NCBI GenBank assembly: GCA_003215935.1
Contig: QCJQ01000009.1
Coordinates: 1 to 34,224, forward strand
Direction of reading: 5' to 3'
Length of the DNA: 34,224 nt
Source: Prochlorococcus sp. AG-409-D09
Lineage (GTDB): Bacteria > Cyanobacteriota > Cyanobacteriia > PCC-6307 > Cyanobiaceae
The notes beneath the pieces are model-generated. The model was not told the origin of the DNA. It ran no database searches and saw only the letters and a list, made by a program, of their open reading frames with translations. Position numbers and translations under genes: made by a program. Shown one piece after another: positions 20,118-30,615 of this stretch (positions are counted from its first letter, which is position 1; each line of letters begins with the position of its first letter).

Positions 20118-21404
20118 ATGAAATCGCTAAATAAAATACTGATTTGGTTATCAAGTTTAAAAATTGCTATTTTTCTTTTAATAATCATTGCTTTGGCTAG
20201 CGCTCTTGGAACAGCTATTCCTCAAAACGAAGAAATTCAATACTATATAACTAATTATAGTGAAAATCCTTGGCTTGGATTTATAAATGGCGAAATTATT
20301 CTTAATCTTCAACTTAATCATATCTACTCAAGTTTTTGGTTTTTATTTCTTCTTTTTTGGCTAGCTTTAGCATTAATAATCTGCAGTTGGAAAAGGCAAT
20401 GGCCTAAACTAAAATCAGCATTAAATTGGATTGATTATAAATCAATACGGCAAATCAAAAAGCTTGCTATATCAAAAACTATCCAAGTTAATGATTGCGA
20501 AAATTCTTTGACTGAATTAGAAATTCACTTACAAAAAGAAGGGTGGAACATTAAAAAGAATCCCGGAAGAATTGCAGCAAGAAAAGGCGTAATTGGAAGA
20601 GTGGGTCCACCATTAGTTCATCTTGGTCTTATACTTTTAATTTTAGGTGCAACTATAGGAAATTTAAATGGTCAAAAGACAGAGAAATTTCTTGCCCCTG
20701 GTAAATCAATTAATCTATTAAGTCCAAATGGAGAAAAGCAACTTAGTGTGAAATTACTTGATTTCAATATCAATCGAGGGCCAACAGGTCAAGCAGAGCA
20801 ATTTATTTCTAAAATAGAGTTAATTGAACCAAATCAATCTCCAACTATAGCGGATATTAGTGTCAATCACCCTTACAGATCGAAAGGACTAACTATTTAT
20901 CAAGCTGATTGGTCTCTTGCAGCAATAACAATGAAGATTCAAAATAGCCCATTATTACAATTACCTTTAAGTCGGTTACCACAACTTGGTGACAACATAT
21001 GGGGATTAATAATACCTACTAAAGATAAAAATTCTGACCCTATATTACTTACAGTCGCAAATGAAAAGGGTCCAATAAAAGTTTTCAACGAAGAAGGAGA
21101 ATTTTTAACAAACTTAAGTACAAATAAGCAACCAATGGAAATAAAAGGAATTAACATCTCAATTTTCAGTATTATAAGTAGCAGTGGACTTCTCTTGAAA
21201 CATGATCCTGGAGTACCGATTGTATATACCGGTTTTGCAATAACCTTGATTGGAGGGTTTATTAGTGTTCTTTCTACAAGACAATTATGGGCTATCTCCG
21301 ACCCCATTCATTCTTTGTTGCATATTGGAGGATTAAGTAATCGTAATTTAACTGGCCTAGCAAATGATCTCCCTAGAATTATTGAACTTATTTCCACTAA
21401 CTAA
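20118..21404 (+). CDS. ccs1: Cytochrome c biogenesis protein Ccs1 / CcsB (ResB family)
   Basis: Subunit of the System II heme delivery and ligation complex, working with CcsA (not in the window). The 428-aa protein has N-terminal membrane helices ([40 protein letters not shown]), a third span after [20 protein letters not shown], a large lumenal domain (about 190-365) and a last span ([20 protein letters not shown]). [13 protein letters not shown] and [15 protein letters not shown] are typical ResB features. ATG 20118 is 4 bases after the ccdA stop, so translation is probably coupled. Its last 48 bases overlap the convergent queF gene. Confidence 0.93.
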   Translation: MKSLNKILIWLSSLKIAIFLLIIIALASALGTAIPQNEEIQYYITNYSENPWLGFINGEIILNLQLNHIYSSFWFLFLLFWLALALIICSWKRQWPKLKSALNWIDYKSIRQIKKLAISKTIQVNDCENSLTELEIHLQKEGWNIKKNPGRIAARKGVIGRVGPPLVHLGLILLILGATIGNLNGQKTEKFLAPGKSINLLSPNGEKQLSVKLLDFNINRGPTGQAEQFISKIELIEPNQSPTIADISVNHPYRSKGLTIYQADWSLAAITMKIQNSPLLQLPLSRLPQLGDNIWGLIIPTKDKNSDPILLTVANEKGPIKVFNEEGEFLTNLSTNKQPMEIKGINISIFSIISSSGLLLKHDPGVPIVYTGFAITLIGGFISVLSTRQLWAISDPIHSLLHIGGLSNRNLTGLANDLPRIIELISTN

Positions 21405-21800
21405 ATCAAGTTTCGTTCTTTCACCATCACATAATCTAATAATAGTATGAATGTTACCTCTAGGATTGAAATCAGCCTCTAATTGTATCCATCTTGGCTG
21501 AGCCGAATTAACAAAGTCATCCATTATTTGATTTGCAACTTCTTCATGGGAAATTTGCTTATCCCTAAAGTTATTTATATATAGTTTTATCGATTTTAAT
21601 TCGACTACTTTATCTTTTGGCTGATAGAAAATACGAATAGTTGCAAAGTCTGGGTAGCCCGAGAATGGACATTTACATGTAAATTCTGGTAATTCAATAG
21701 AAATCTCATAAACTCTTTCGGGATTAGGGTTATCAAAGCAAAGCATCTGAGCATTTGAAATTAGTCTCTCTCCATACAAAGACGATTTAGTAGAGCTCAT
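21357..21800 (-). CDS. queF: NADPH-dependent 7-cyano-7-deazaguanine reductase
   Basis: Reduces preQ0 to preQ1 in queuosine tRNA modification. It is the short, single-domain type I QueF: 147 aa from ATG 21800 ([13 protein letters not shown]). The catalytic Cys44 and Asp51 lie in CPFSGYPDF, the NADPH-binding [14 protein letters not shown] motif follows at 68-81, and HEE at 85-87 supplies the conserved Glu. The open frame extends upstream to 21836 ([12 protein letters not shown]), but that extension looks like leader sequence, so I use the internal ATG. The 3' end overlaps ccs1 by 48 bases tail to tail, adding an unusual C-terminal tail ([13 protein letters not shown]). Confidence 0.93.
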   Translation of the reverse strand: MSSTKSSLYGERLISNAQMLCFDNPNPERVYEISIELPEFTCKCPFSGYPDFATIRIFYQPKDKVVELKSIKLYINNFRDKQISHEEVANQIMDDFVNSAQPRWIQLEADFNPRGNIHTIIRLCDGERTKLDLVSGNKFNNSREIIC

Positions 21801-21984
21801 TATTAAAAAGAATTTATTTAAAAAACTAACTCTCAATGAAGAAATTTATTAATTTCCACTAAATTCCTTAGGAAATAAAGCTAATAGAATGAATAAGAAA
21901 AGATGACCAAAAAACAAATTAGTAGCATTGAACACAATCTAATTCTTTGAAATACAGGTTAATAGGTTCAAATCAGAAAAACTT

Positions 21985-22215
21985 ATGGACATTTCTCTTA
22001 TAGAAACAGAAATAGGAACAAATATTCAGCCAGAAAGTATTCATGGAATGCTTTGGCTTCAGACTCATTTCGACAAGCAAAATTGGGTGGCAATTGCTGA
22101 ACAAAAGGTAGTTATAACAAGCGAAGACGCAAGAGAACTATCTTTAGATGCAAAGATTGCTGGATTAGAGCTTAATTTTTGTTCAGTCTTATCAAATCAA
22201 TCAAACCTAGGATAA
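21985..22215 (+). CDS. Hypothetical protein upstream of glnB, 76 aa
   Basis: I do not recognise a family. The product starts MDISLIETEIGTN and contains GMLWLQTHFDKQNWVAIAEQ, then KVVITSEDARELSLDAKIAG, with no membrane segment and one Cys. The pattern suggests a small alpha/beta protein. It lies 43 bases ahead of glnB on the same strand, so the two may be co-transcribed. No ribosome site is visible before ATG 21985. The divergent gap to queF (184 bases) is AT-rich and I saw no clear promoter or NtcA-type GTA-N8-TAC box. The amino-acid pattern looks coding rather than random, but function is unknown. Confidence 0.65.
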   Translation: MDISLIETEIGTNIQPESIHGMLWLQTHFDKQNWVAIAEQKVVITSEDARELSLDAKIAGLELNFCSVLSNQSNLG

Positions 22216-22234
22216 AGCTCAAAAAAACAACTAA

Positions 22235-23394
<1,160 letters not shown>

Positions 23395-23491
23395 TTCTTC
23401 ATAAAGAGCAACAAGAAACGGAACAAAATCAGGGGAACTGACGAAAAAAACGAAATTAGAGGGAAGATCTATATCAACCCGCACTCAAGGT

Positions 23492-23752
23492 GTGTCTAAA
23501 AAGCTCACAAAACTCAATAAGAAGGATGAGCTCCCCCTTCAAAGATATTTGCACATTACTGCGAATAGTGATTCTGCAGAAGTTCTTGAACTTTTACACC
23601 CTGGAAGCTTTGCGACCATAGAGAATCAACCAAATGATCTGCCTCCCTTTCAAGTAATTAATTGCAAAGGAGGAAGATGTTGGGTTCGTCAACAATCATG
23701 GGGAAAACATGTGCATTGGGAAGTAGAACACAACAGACTCAAGTCAGCTTGA
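23492..23752 (+). CDS. Small conserved-looking hypothetical protein, 86 aa
   Basis: I do not assign a family. The protein begins with a lysine-rich stretch (MSKKLTKLNKKDELPLQ), then RYLHITANSDSAEVLELLHP and ends in a Trp/His/basic segment (CKGGRCWVRQQSWGKHVHWE). It is soluble and basic, a composition compatible with nucleic-acid binding, but this is only a guess. The start GTG 23492 has AAGG one base upstream, too close to be a standard ribosome site. It is divergent from tlyA (97-base gap) and 43 bases ahead of purB on the same strand, so it may be part of a purB-fumC transcript. Confidence 0.68.
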   Translation: MSKKLTKLNKKDELPLQRYLHITANSDSAEVLELLHPGSFATIENQPNDLPPFQVINCKGGRCWVRQQSWGKHVHWEVEHNRLKSA

Positions 23753-23795
23753 TAATTTTCACCTAGGTTTTAGTAATAGATTAATTTTCAAACCA

Positions 23796-25091
23796 TTGAT
23801 TGATCGCTACACACTCCCAGAAATGGGACATATATGGTCAGACGAAGCTAAGTTTCAAAGCTGGCTAGATGTAGAAATTGCGGCCTGTGAAGCAAACTGG
23901 AAATTGGGAAATATTCCAGATGAGGCCATAGAAGAAATTCGTAAAAAGGCTAACTTTGATCAACACCGAATTTTAGAAATTGAAGCAGAAGTAAGACATG
24001 ATGTCATTGCATTTCTTACAAATGTGAATGAATATGTTGGAGATTCTGGACGTTATATACATGTAGGAATGACAAGTAGTGATGTACTTGACACAGGCTT
24101 AGCATTACAACTAAAGAAATCTATTAAGCTAATTCAAAAAGAAATAAAAGAACTAGAAACTGCAATTAGAGACTTAGCTAAACATCATAAAAATACAGTA
24201 ATGATAGGAAGATCACATGCTATTCATGGAGAACCAATTACATTTGGATTTAAACTCGCAGGCTGGTTAGCTGAGACCCTACGCAACATTCAACGACTTA
24301 AGAATCTCGAACAAGAAATCTCCGTAGGTCAAATAAGTGGGGCTATGGGTACATATGCTAATACAAACCCTGCTATAGAAAAAACCGCTTGCGAACTTCT
24401 TGATCTATCACCTGATACAGCTAGCACGCAAGTTATTTCAAGAGATAGACATGCCAATTATGTTCTAAGCCTTGCACTAGTTGGTTCCTCTCTAGATCGT
24501 TTTTCGACTGAAATAAGAAATCTTCAAAGAACTGATGTTCTTGAAGTAGAAGAGAATTTTGCTAAAGGACAAAAAGGAAGTTCAGCTATGCCACACAAAC
24601 GCAACCCTATTAGAAGTGAGCGAATTAGTGGTTTATCGAGAATCCTTAGGAGTTATGTTGTTGCAGCATTAGAAAATGTTGCTTTATGGCATGAAAGAGA
24701 TATTAGTCATAGTTCAGCTGAGCGAATGATGCTTCCAGACACTTCAATTACACTTCATTTTATGTTGCGGGAAATGACAGAAGTAATTAAAGGTCTTGGA
24801 ATATATCCTGAAAATATGATTAAAAATATGAATATTTATGGAGGTGTAGTGTTTAGTCAAAAAGTACTTCTAGCACTTGTTGATCATGGGATGAGAAGAG
24901 AAGATGCATATGAAATTGTTCAGCATCATGCTCATCAAGCATGGAATAAAAAAGAAGGGAATTTCAAAGAAAGTTTAGAAAAAGATATAAAGGTTACAAG
25001 TGTCCTTACATTAAAAGAAATCAACCATTGTTTCAGCACAGAAACTCATCAAAACCATCTAAATGTTATTTGGGAAAGACTAGATATCTAA
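23796..25091 (+). CDS. purB: Adenylosuccinate lyase
   Basis: Cleaves SAICAR and adenylosuccinate in purine synthesis, releasing fumarate. The 431-aa protein belongs to the fumarase/aspartase superfamily: MIDRYTLPEMGHIWSDEAKF at the start, RHDVIAFLTN and HVGMTSSDVLDTG in the first conserved region, GRSHAIHGEPITFG in the second, and the signature loop GSSAMPHKRNPIRSE near residue 263. The start is TTG 23796; no ATG precedes the conserved N-terminus and no ribosome site is visible. It is followed 57 bases later by fumC, which consumes its fumarate product, so co-transcription would make metabolic sense, though the link is inference. Confidence 0.96.
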   Translation: MIDRYTLPEMGHIWSDEAKFQSWLDVEIAACEANWKLGNIPDEAIEEIRKKANFDQHRILEIEAEVRHDVIAFLTNVNEYVGDSGRYIHVGMTSSDVLDTGLALQLKKSIKLIQKEIKELETAIRDLAKHHKNTVMIGRSHAIHGEPITFGFKLAGWLAETLRNIQRLKNLEQEISVGQISGAMGTYANTNPAIEKTACELLDLSPDTASTQVISRDRHANYVLSLALVGSSLDRFSTEIRNLQRTDVLEVEENFAKGQKGSSAMPHKRNPIRSERISGLSRILRSYVVAALENVALWHERDISHSSAERMMLPDTSITLHFMLREMTEVIKGLGIYPENMIKNMNIYGGVVFSQKVLLALVDHGMRREDAYEIVQHHAHQAWNKKEGNFKESLEKDIKVTSVLTLKEINHCFSTETHQNHLNVIWERLDI

Positions 25092-25148
25092 AGAATGAAC
25101 AACTAATTTATTCTAGTCACCTATCATTTTAATATCTATATAAACTAG

Positions 25149-26546
25149 ATGACAGTCTCAATGCGAATAGAAAAAGATAGTATTGGATCTATAAATGTTC
25201 CAAGCAATTCTCTTTGGGGAGCTCAAACACAACGAGCACTTTTAAATTTCTCCATAGGCAACGACAAAATGCCTCTTGAAATCATTCATGCTTTAGCTAA
25301 AATTAAAAAAGCTGCTGCATGTGTAAATAATCGATTAGATGTAATAGATAGTGAAAAAAGTAAGCTTATAGTCAATGCAGCTAATGATATAGAACAAGGG
25401 AGATATGATAATGAATTTCCTTTAAATGTCTGGCAAACAGGAAGCGGAACACAAACCAATATGAATATCAACGAAGTGATTAGCAATATTGCTTCTCAAA
25501 AGACATCCAATCCCTTAGGCAGTCACATCCCATTACACCCTAATGATGATGTAAATCGTTCTCAATCAACTAACGATGTATTTCCAGCTGCAATTCAAAT
25601 ATCAGTAATATTACTAATTAAGGAAAAATTAATCCCAGAATTAAATCTTCTAGTAAACACTTTAGATCAAAAAAGCAAAGAATGGAAAGATATAGTGAAA
25701 ATTGGAAGAACACATCTACAAGATGCGGTTCCTATTACTCTTGGGCAAGAAGTCTCAGCATGGCGAGAGCAAATTTCTACAGCTATTAACCGTATAAATC
25801 ACTCACTTGAAGAGTTGTTCATGCTACCACTAGGTGGAACGGCTGTGGGAACAGGTCTTAATACACCTGAAAATTTTGATGAGTTAATAGCAAAAGAAAT
25901 TGCAATTTTAACCGGTCTTCCTTTTACCACCTCAAAAAACAAGTTCGCGATCATGGCTAGTCATGATGGATTAGTAAATACAATGTCAAAGCTAAAAATA
26001 CTAGCAGTTACACTTATCAAAATATTTAATGATATTCGTCTCTTATCTTGTGGACCAAGAGCTGGGTTAGGAGAGTTAAATCTTCCCGTAAACGAGCCAG
26101 GAAGTTCAATCATGCCAGGGAAAGTCAATCCAACACAATGCGAAGCAATGACAATGGTTTGCACCCAGATTATTGGAATGGAAGCAGCAGTAGCTATAGC
26201 CGGAAGTGGAGGGCATCTACAAATGAATGTTTATAAACCTTTAATAGCTTTTAATCTTATAAAAAGTATTCAATTAATTAATGATGCTTGCTTTAGTTCT
26301 AGAACCACTATGGTTGAAAAGATAAAACCTAACATTCAAAAGCTACAACACTATGTAGATCAATCTTTAATGCTTGTAACTGCTTTAGCGCCAGTAATTG
26401 GATATGAAAAGGCATGTGAAATCGCTCATCTAGCTCATGAAAAAAATATAAGTCTAAGAGAGTCAGCTTTACAGTTGGGGTATGTAACTAAAAAAGAATT
26501 TGATGAAATTATCAATCCTTTTGCAATGGCAAAAGTAAACACATAA
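25149..26546 (+). CDS. fumC: Fumarate hydratase, class II
   Basis: Iron-independent fumarase interconverting fumarate and malate. The 465-aa protein begins MTVSMRIEKDSIGSINVPSN and shows SGTQTNMNINEVISN, the SQSTNDVFPAAIQI region, IGRTHLQDAVPITLGQE and the superfamily signature GSSIMPGKVNPTQCE near residue 318, all typical of class II fumarase rather than aspartase. Length is canonical. ATG 25149 gives the usual N-terminus; MRIEKDSIG (fifth codon) is an alternative. In cyanobacteria it can recycle fumarate from purine and arginine synthesis. It is convergent with the helicase gene, 16 bases away. Frames at 25286-25486, 25961-26164 and 26048-26236 are shadows. Confidence 0.96.
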   Translation: MTVSMRIEKDSIGSINVPSNSLWGAQTQRALLNFSIGNDKMPLEIIHALAKIKKAAACVNNRLDVIDSEKSKLIVNAANDIEQGRYDNEFPLNVWQTGSGTQTNMNINEVISNIASQKTSNPLGSHIPLHPNDDVNRSQSTNDVFPAAIQISVILLIKEKLIPELNLLVNTLDQKSKEWKDIVKIGRTHLQDAVPITLGQEVSAWREQISTAINRINHSLEELFMLPLGGTAVGTGLNTPENFDELIAKEIAILTGLPFTTSKNKFAIMASHDGLVNTMSKLKILAVTLIKIFNDIRLLSCGPRAGLGELNLPVNEPGSSIMPGKVNPTQCEAMTMVCTQIIGMEAAVAIAGSGGHLQMNVYKPLIAFNLIKSIQLINDACFSSRTTMVEKIKPNIQKLQHYVDQSLMLVTALAPVIGYEKACEIAHLAHEKNISLRESALQLGYVTKKEFDEIINPFAMAKVNT

Positions 26547-26562
26547 GTTAATCCTGTCATTA

Positions 26563-29346
26563 TTAAGTTGTCCTTTCGGTGGCAGGATTTAAAGGTTTCT
26601 CAGCATTTTCAACTTCTTGCTGAATATCTTCATCTTCGCTAACTGGAAATCGGTTAATTGCTTTAAAAGCTATTCGACTATTGTTTCTAAGTTGCTTGCT
26701 TATAACTTCGCAATATGGAATTTGAGAAAGTAAATCCATTGTTCTCCTAATAAGACGCACTACATCACCTTCGTCCAATGAAGTATTCGAAATTAATTCA
26801 CTCCAGCCAACACCACTAGCCCAAGCTTCAACTAATCCCATTAATTCAGAATTCCAAAAAATAGGAGTATCAACATTATCTCTTTGTTGGACCTTATATA
26901 ATTGAGATCGAATACCTGCTAAATCCTTCAACGTCTCTTCAGATTTAGGCGATGGTATAAATCCACTCCAAATATCATGTCGATTTAAATCAGTACTTAT
27001 AGCTTGTATAACAGCTGCTAATTGAGCAGCAGTCAAGTTGTCTAAATGGCCACTCATGAGTACTAACCCCAGCCAGAGTTCATTATCACCTCTAAGAACT
27101 CCCACAGTACGTCCAATGTCAGTGATAACTAATTCTTGTAAACATCCAAAATATTGAAGGATATTAATTAAAGACAAGAACATTTCCCAATGATGATTAG
27201 ATCTGTGATAGAGAATTTCCTCGCTCTCCCTAATTTCAAGATTTAATTTATCAATTCGTCGTCTATTTTTTTTTAATTTCTTACGATCTCCCCAATGATG
27301 AGCAGGTTGTTGAGCTAATTCTAATTCAAGTTCTTCAACTAATTTTGCCTGTTGCAAAACTTCCCCTGCTAAATCATATTGGGCTATTCTCATTTCGTGA
27401 GACTGAGCAATTTGTTTTATTTGCAACGCAATATCACTACTATCTTTTTCACCATACTGAATTTCACCTACTCTTTTTAGGGTAGGTATATTCGGAGTAT
27501 TAATTTCCATGCAACTTAATTCAGCATGGAGACTTACGACATAATGACAAGGAACTAAGATCCAAAGATTGTCTTCAGTTAAGCATAAAAGCAGTGGGAA
27601 TTTACCATCACCCTGAAGTTTTCGAATGATCACTGCAGGTGTTATAAGCTCTTTTAATTGTGGAGATTTTAAACTAACTAATGTGCCAACACTCGAAAAC
27701 TGTAAAGCAAGCGTAAGTTCATTAGCAAGTGTCTCAGCAGCTTGTTGCTGCAATATTTTCAATAAACGTCTCTCTTCTTTAAGGCGACCGCGAGACTTCT
27801 CATAATTTTCAAAATCTGTCCAAGAAATATCACTAACATTCTCTTGAAGAGTCTTTAATTGAAGCTTCATCTGTCTCAGAGTCTCTTCTTCTCCAAAAAG
27901 ATCTAAGCCAGCTAGATAACGACCAAAACTCCTTTCAACTAATTCTTTTGACTTCTCCAAGTCATAGCGCTGCAACAAATTAAGCACCATGCCATAGCTA
28001 GGGGTAAATTGACTAATTAATGGATCGGCTTTAGTAAGTGCTAATTGACCTGCCTCCCGAACACCCTCAAAACGACTCTGAACAGTAATTACATACCCTA
28101 TTGAATCCAAACCTCTTCTTCCAGCCCTACCCGCCATTTGCAAAAATTCACTTCCCGTTAACAAGCGATGTCCACCTTCGGTTCGTTTCGATAAAGTTGA
28201 AATCACAGTACTACGTGCAGGCATATTGATGCCAGCAGCTAAAGTTTCAGTAGCAAAAACCACTTTGATCAATCCTTGCTGAAATAATCCTTCAATAAAT
28301 TCCTTCCATACAGGTAAAACACCAGCATGGTGAGCAGCTATGCCATTTAATAAAGCTTCTACATGTAAAGAATCTCGGATTCCGTCAGGGTTAATCGATT
28401 TAAATTTTTTGAAATGATTTTGAATATGCTTTCTTTCCTTACTTGAAACTAGAGAATGAGCACCAATTTCTCTAACGGCTCTATCACAACCTCTACGGCT
28501 AAAAATAAAATATATTGCTGGCAACATATCTCTCTCTGCTAGATTAAAAATTACATTCTTAATCTTAGGAGGCTCTGGCTGAGGAGGTTTTGCAGACCTA
28601 AATTTTTTTTTATTCCCTTTAGGAGGTCGCCAAATCTTACAATTTGGATGTAAACCTGTCCTTTTATCATTCAACAGAGGATGTAACCCTTTTGCACTTG
28701 AAAAAAGAAAATGTAAAGGAACTGGACGAAAGTCACTAAAAATTAGATCAGTCGGACCATGTACTTGATTAATCCAATCAGTAAGTTGTCCAGAATTAGC
28801 TACTGTTGCCGATAATGCAACAAGTTGAACTGATTGCGGACAATGAATAATCGACTCTTCCCAAACTGTTCCTCTTTGAGAATCATTCATATAATGACAT
28901 TCATCCAATACGACTGATTCAACATTCTCTAATAGATCATCAGTCTCATCTCTTTCTGCATAAAGCATATTCCGGAATATCTCTGTTGTCATAACAATTA
29001 TGGATGCATCTCTGTTTAAACTAAGATCACCTGTCATTAACCCTACCTTTTCTACCCCAAATTGTTTTCTAAAATCTCTCAATTTTTGATTTGACAGAGC
29101 TTTTAAAGGAGTCGTATAAAAAACTTTATACCCATGTGCAATCGCTCTATAAATTGCATATTCACCAATTAATGTTTTGCCTGAACCAGTAGGAGCACTG
29201 ACCACAATTGAATGTCCCTGATTTAGGTATTCAATTGACTGAAGTTGAAAGTCATCCAGGGGGAAAGAGAAGATGTCCCGTGGATTAAGATTCCCGGATT
29301 TAGCACTTAAATCAGTCGGGAGGCTTTCTGTTGAATCAATATCCAT
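26563..29346 (-). CDS. Ski2/Mtr4-type DExH-box RNA helicase
   Basis: Large superfamily 2 helicase of 927 aa. The RecA1 domain has a Q-motif-like FPLDDFQLQSIEYLNQGHSI, Walker A APTGSGKT (51-58), TTPLKALSNQK, the DECH box (148-151, VVLDECHYMND) and SAT (LVALSATVAN). RecA2 carries FSRRGCDRAVRE, FATETLAAGINMPARS and QMAGRAGRRG. A helical middle region with coiled-coil character (about 500-720) and a C-terminal DSHCT-like domain (about 745-895) follow. This layout matches the Ski2/Mtr4 (DOB1) family, conserved in cyanobacteria and plastids. A role in RNA turnover or processing is inferred from eukaryotic relatives. ATG 29346 is divergent from bioF (126-base AT-rich gap). Confidence 0.92.
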   Translation of the reverse strand: MDIDSTESLPTDLSAKSGNLNPRDIFSFPLDDFQLQSIEYLNQGHSIVVSAPTGSGKTLIGEYAIYRAIAHGYKVFYTTPLKALSNQKLRDFRKQFGVEKVGLMTGDLSLNRDASIIVMTTEIFRNMLYAERDETDDLLENVESVVLDECHYMNDSQRGTVWEESIIHCPQSVQLVALSATVANSGQLTDWINQVHGPTDLIFSDFRPVPLHFLFSSAKGLHPLLNDKRTGLHPNCKIWRPPKGNKKKFRSAKPPQPEPPKIKNVIFNLAERDMLPAIYFIFSRRGCDRAVREIGAHSLVSSKERKHIQNHFKKFKSINPDGIRDSLHVEALLNGIAAHHAGVLPVWKEFIEGLFQQGLIKVVFATETLAAGINMPARSTVISTLSKRTEGGHRLLTGSEFLQMAGRAGRRGLDSIGYVITVQSRFEGVREAGQLALTKADPLISQFTPSYGMVLNLLQRYDLEKSKELVERSFGRYLAGLDLFGEEETLRQMKLQLKTLQENVSDISWTDFENYEKSRGRLKEERRLLKILQQQAAETLANELTLALQFSSVGTLVSLKSPQLKELITPAVIIRKLQGDGKFPLLLCLTEDNLWILVPCHYVVSLHAELSCMEINTPNIPTLKRVGEIQYGEKDSSDIALQIKQIAQSHEMRIAQYDLAGEVLQQAKLVEELELELAQQPAHHWGDRKKLKKNRRRIDKLNLEIRESEEILYHRSNHHWEMFLSLINILQYFGCLQELVITDIGRTVGVLRGDNELWLGLVLMSGHLDNLTAAQLAAVIQAISTDLNRHDIWSGFIPSPKSEETLKDLAGIRSQLYKVQQRDNVDTPIFWNSELMGLVEAWASGVGWSELISNTSLDEGDVVRLIRRTMDLLSQIPYCEVISKQLRNNSRIAFKAINRFPVSEDEDIQQEVENAEKPLNPATERTT

Positions 29347-29472
29347 ATATTAAATTTTAAAGGAAAGTCGAATTGATCACAAATTCATGTTTGAAAAGCT
29401 AAGAAGTAGAGAAATAGCTCTAAAACATTGCAAAATCCACCATTTTCTTAAGGAAATCAGCAAAATAGAAAG

Positions 29473-30615
29473 ATGAACAAAATTCCGAAAGCCCGACTCC
29501 GAACACTAAGAACGATTACAAATGGAAGTAGACCAGGAGAATTGAAGATTTTAAAAGACAACAACCAGACCACTTCACTTATTGACCTAGCAAGTAATGA
29601 TTATTTAGGCTTAAGTCATCATCCAACAGTTATAGAGTCAATCAAATCATCAATAGGGATAGAAGGCGTAGGATCAGGAGCATCTAGGTTTATAACTGGT
29701 AGTAAACCAATTCATAAACAACTTGAAGAAAGTCTTAGCGATTGGCTAGATCAAGAATGTGTTTTATTGTTTCCAAGTGGATTTCAAGCAAATATAGCAG
29801 CCGTCATGGCACTCGCCGATAGGCATACAACAATTATAGCCGATCGTTTAATTCATTACTCTCTTCTAGTAGGCGTAAAAGCTAGTGGTGCAAGACTCCA
29901 AAGATTTGCACATAACGACTTATTAGATTTAGAGAAAAAATTAAAATCATGTGCCCAAACAGGATCCACTCAGAACCCTCTCGTCATAACAGAAAGTCTT
30001 TTCAGTATGGAAGGAACGACTCCCCCTTTAAATGAAATGTCATCTTTGTGCAAGAAATATGGGGCACGATTTTTAGTCGACGAAGCTCATGCATTAGGGA
30101 TATTGGGATACCAAGGGAGGGGTCTTTGCTATGGACTAACCACACCAGTAACGATGATTAGTGGGACCTTTGGGAAGGCATTTGGAAGTGGCGGTGCTTT
30201 TCTAGCAACTAACAAACTATTAGGTGAGGAGTTAATTCAAAGGAGTGGAGCTTTCAGATATACAACAGCTCTTGCACCCTTATTATGTAAAGGTGCATAT
30301 ACTGCTTTAAATCTAATTCAATCCAATCCAACTTGGGGAGTAAAACTACAAGAAGAAGCTTCAAATTGGAGAGCTGAATTAAAAAAAAGTCAATGGTCCT
30401 ACCCTAAAGGAATTGGTCCAATCATTTCGATAATGATAGGTTCAGATTTGGAAGCTCTTAAACATCAAAACATTCTAGAAGAGAATGGACTACTTTCTAT
30501 AGCCATTCGTCCCCCTACTGTGCCAGAGGGTACTGCACGGTTAAGAGTAGTCTTAAGAAAGGACCTTCCTAGTCACACATTGAATAAGCTTTTAATAGCT
30601 CTTAACAAAGTATGA
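29473..30615 (+). CDS. bioF: 8-amino-7-oxononanoate synthase
   Basis: PLP enzyme condensing pimeloyl-ACP (or -CoA) with alanine, the first ring-forming stage of biotin synthesis. The 380-aa alpha-oxoamine synthase has SNDYLGLSHHP near residue 41, GSGASRFITGS (67-77), Asp203 and His206 in VDEAHALG, and the PLP lysine Lys235 in SGTFGKAFGSGG. AIRPPTVPEGTARLRV near the C-terminus is typical. It is the first gene of the plus-strand biotin cluster; its stop overlaps the next gene as ATGA. ATG 29473 lacks a strong ribosome site (GAAAG lies just before it). Confidence 0.96.
   Translation: MNKIPKARLRTLRTITNGSRPGELKILKDNNQTTSLIDLASNDYLGLSHHPTVIESIKSSIGIEGVGSGASRFITGSKPIHKQLEESLSDWLDQECVLLFPSGFQANIAAVMALADRHTTIIADRLIHYSLLVGVKASGARLQRFAHNDLLDLEKKLKSCAQTGSTQNPLVITESLFSMEGTTPPLNEMSSLCKKYGARFLVDEAHALGILGYQGRGLCYGLTTPVTMISGTFGKAFGSGGAFLATNKLLGEELIQRSGAFRYTTALAPLLCKGAYTALNLIQSNPTWGVKLQEEASNWRAELKKSQWSYPKGIGPIISIMIGSDLEALKHQNILEENGLLSIAIRPPTVPEGTARLRVVLRKDLPSHTLNKLLIALNKV

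Noticed and set aside
20939-21307. 122-aa minus-strand frame opposite ccs1
   Set aside because: Antisense to the conserved lumenal and last membrane regions of Ccs1; no recognisable protein pattern.
21955-21985. GGTTCAAATC resembling a tRNA T-loop before the 76-aa ORF
   Set aside because: Flanking bases do not form a T-stem or acceptor stem, and no anticodon arm is visible upstream.
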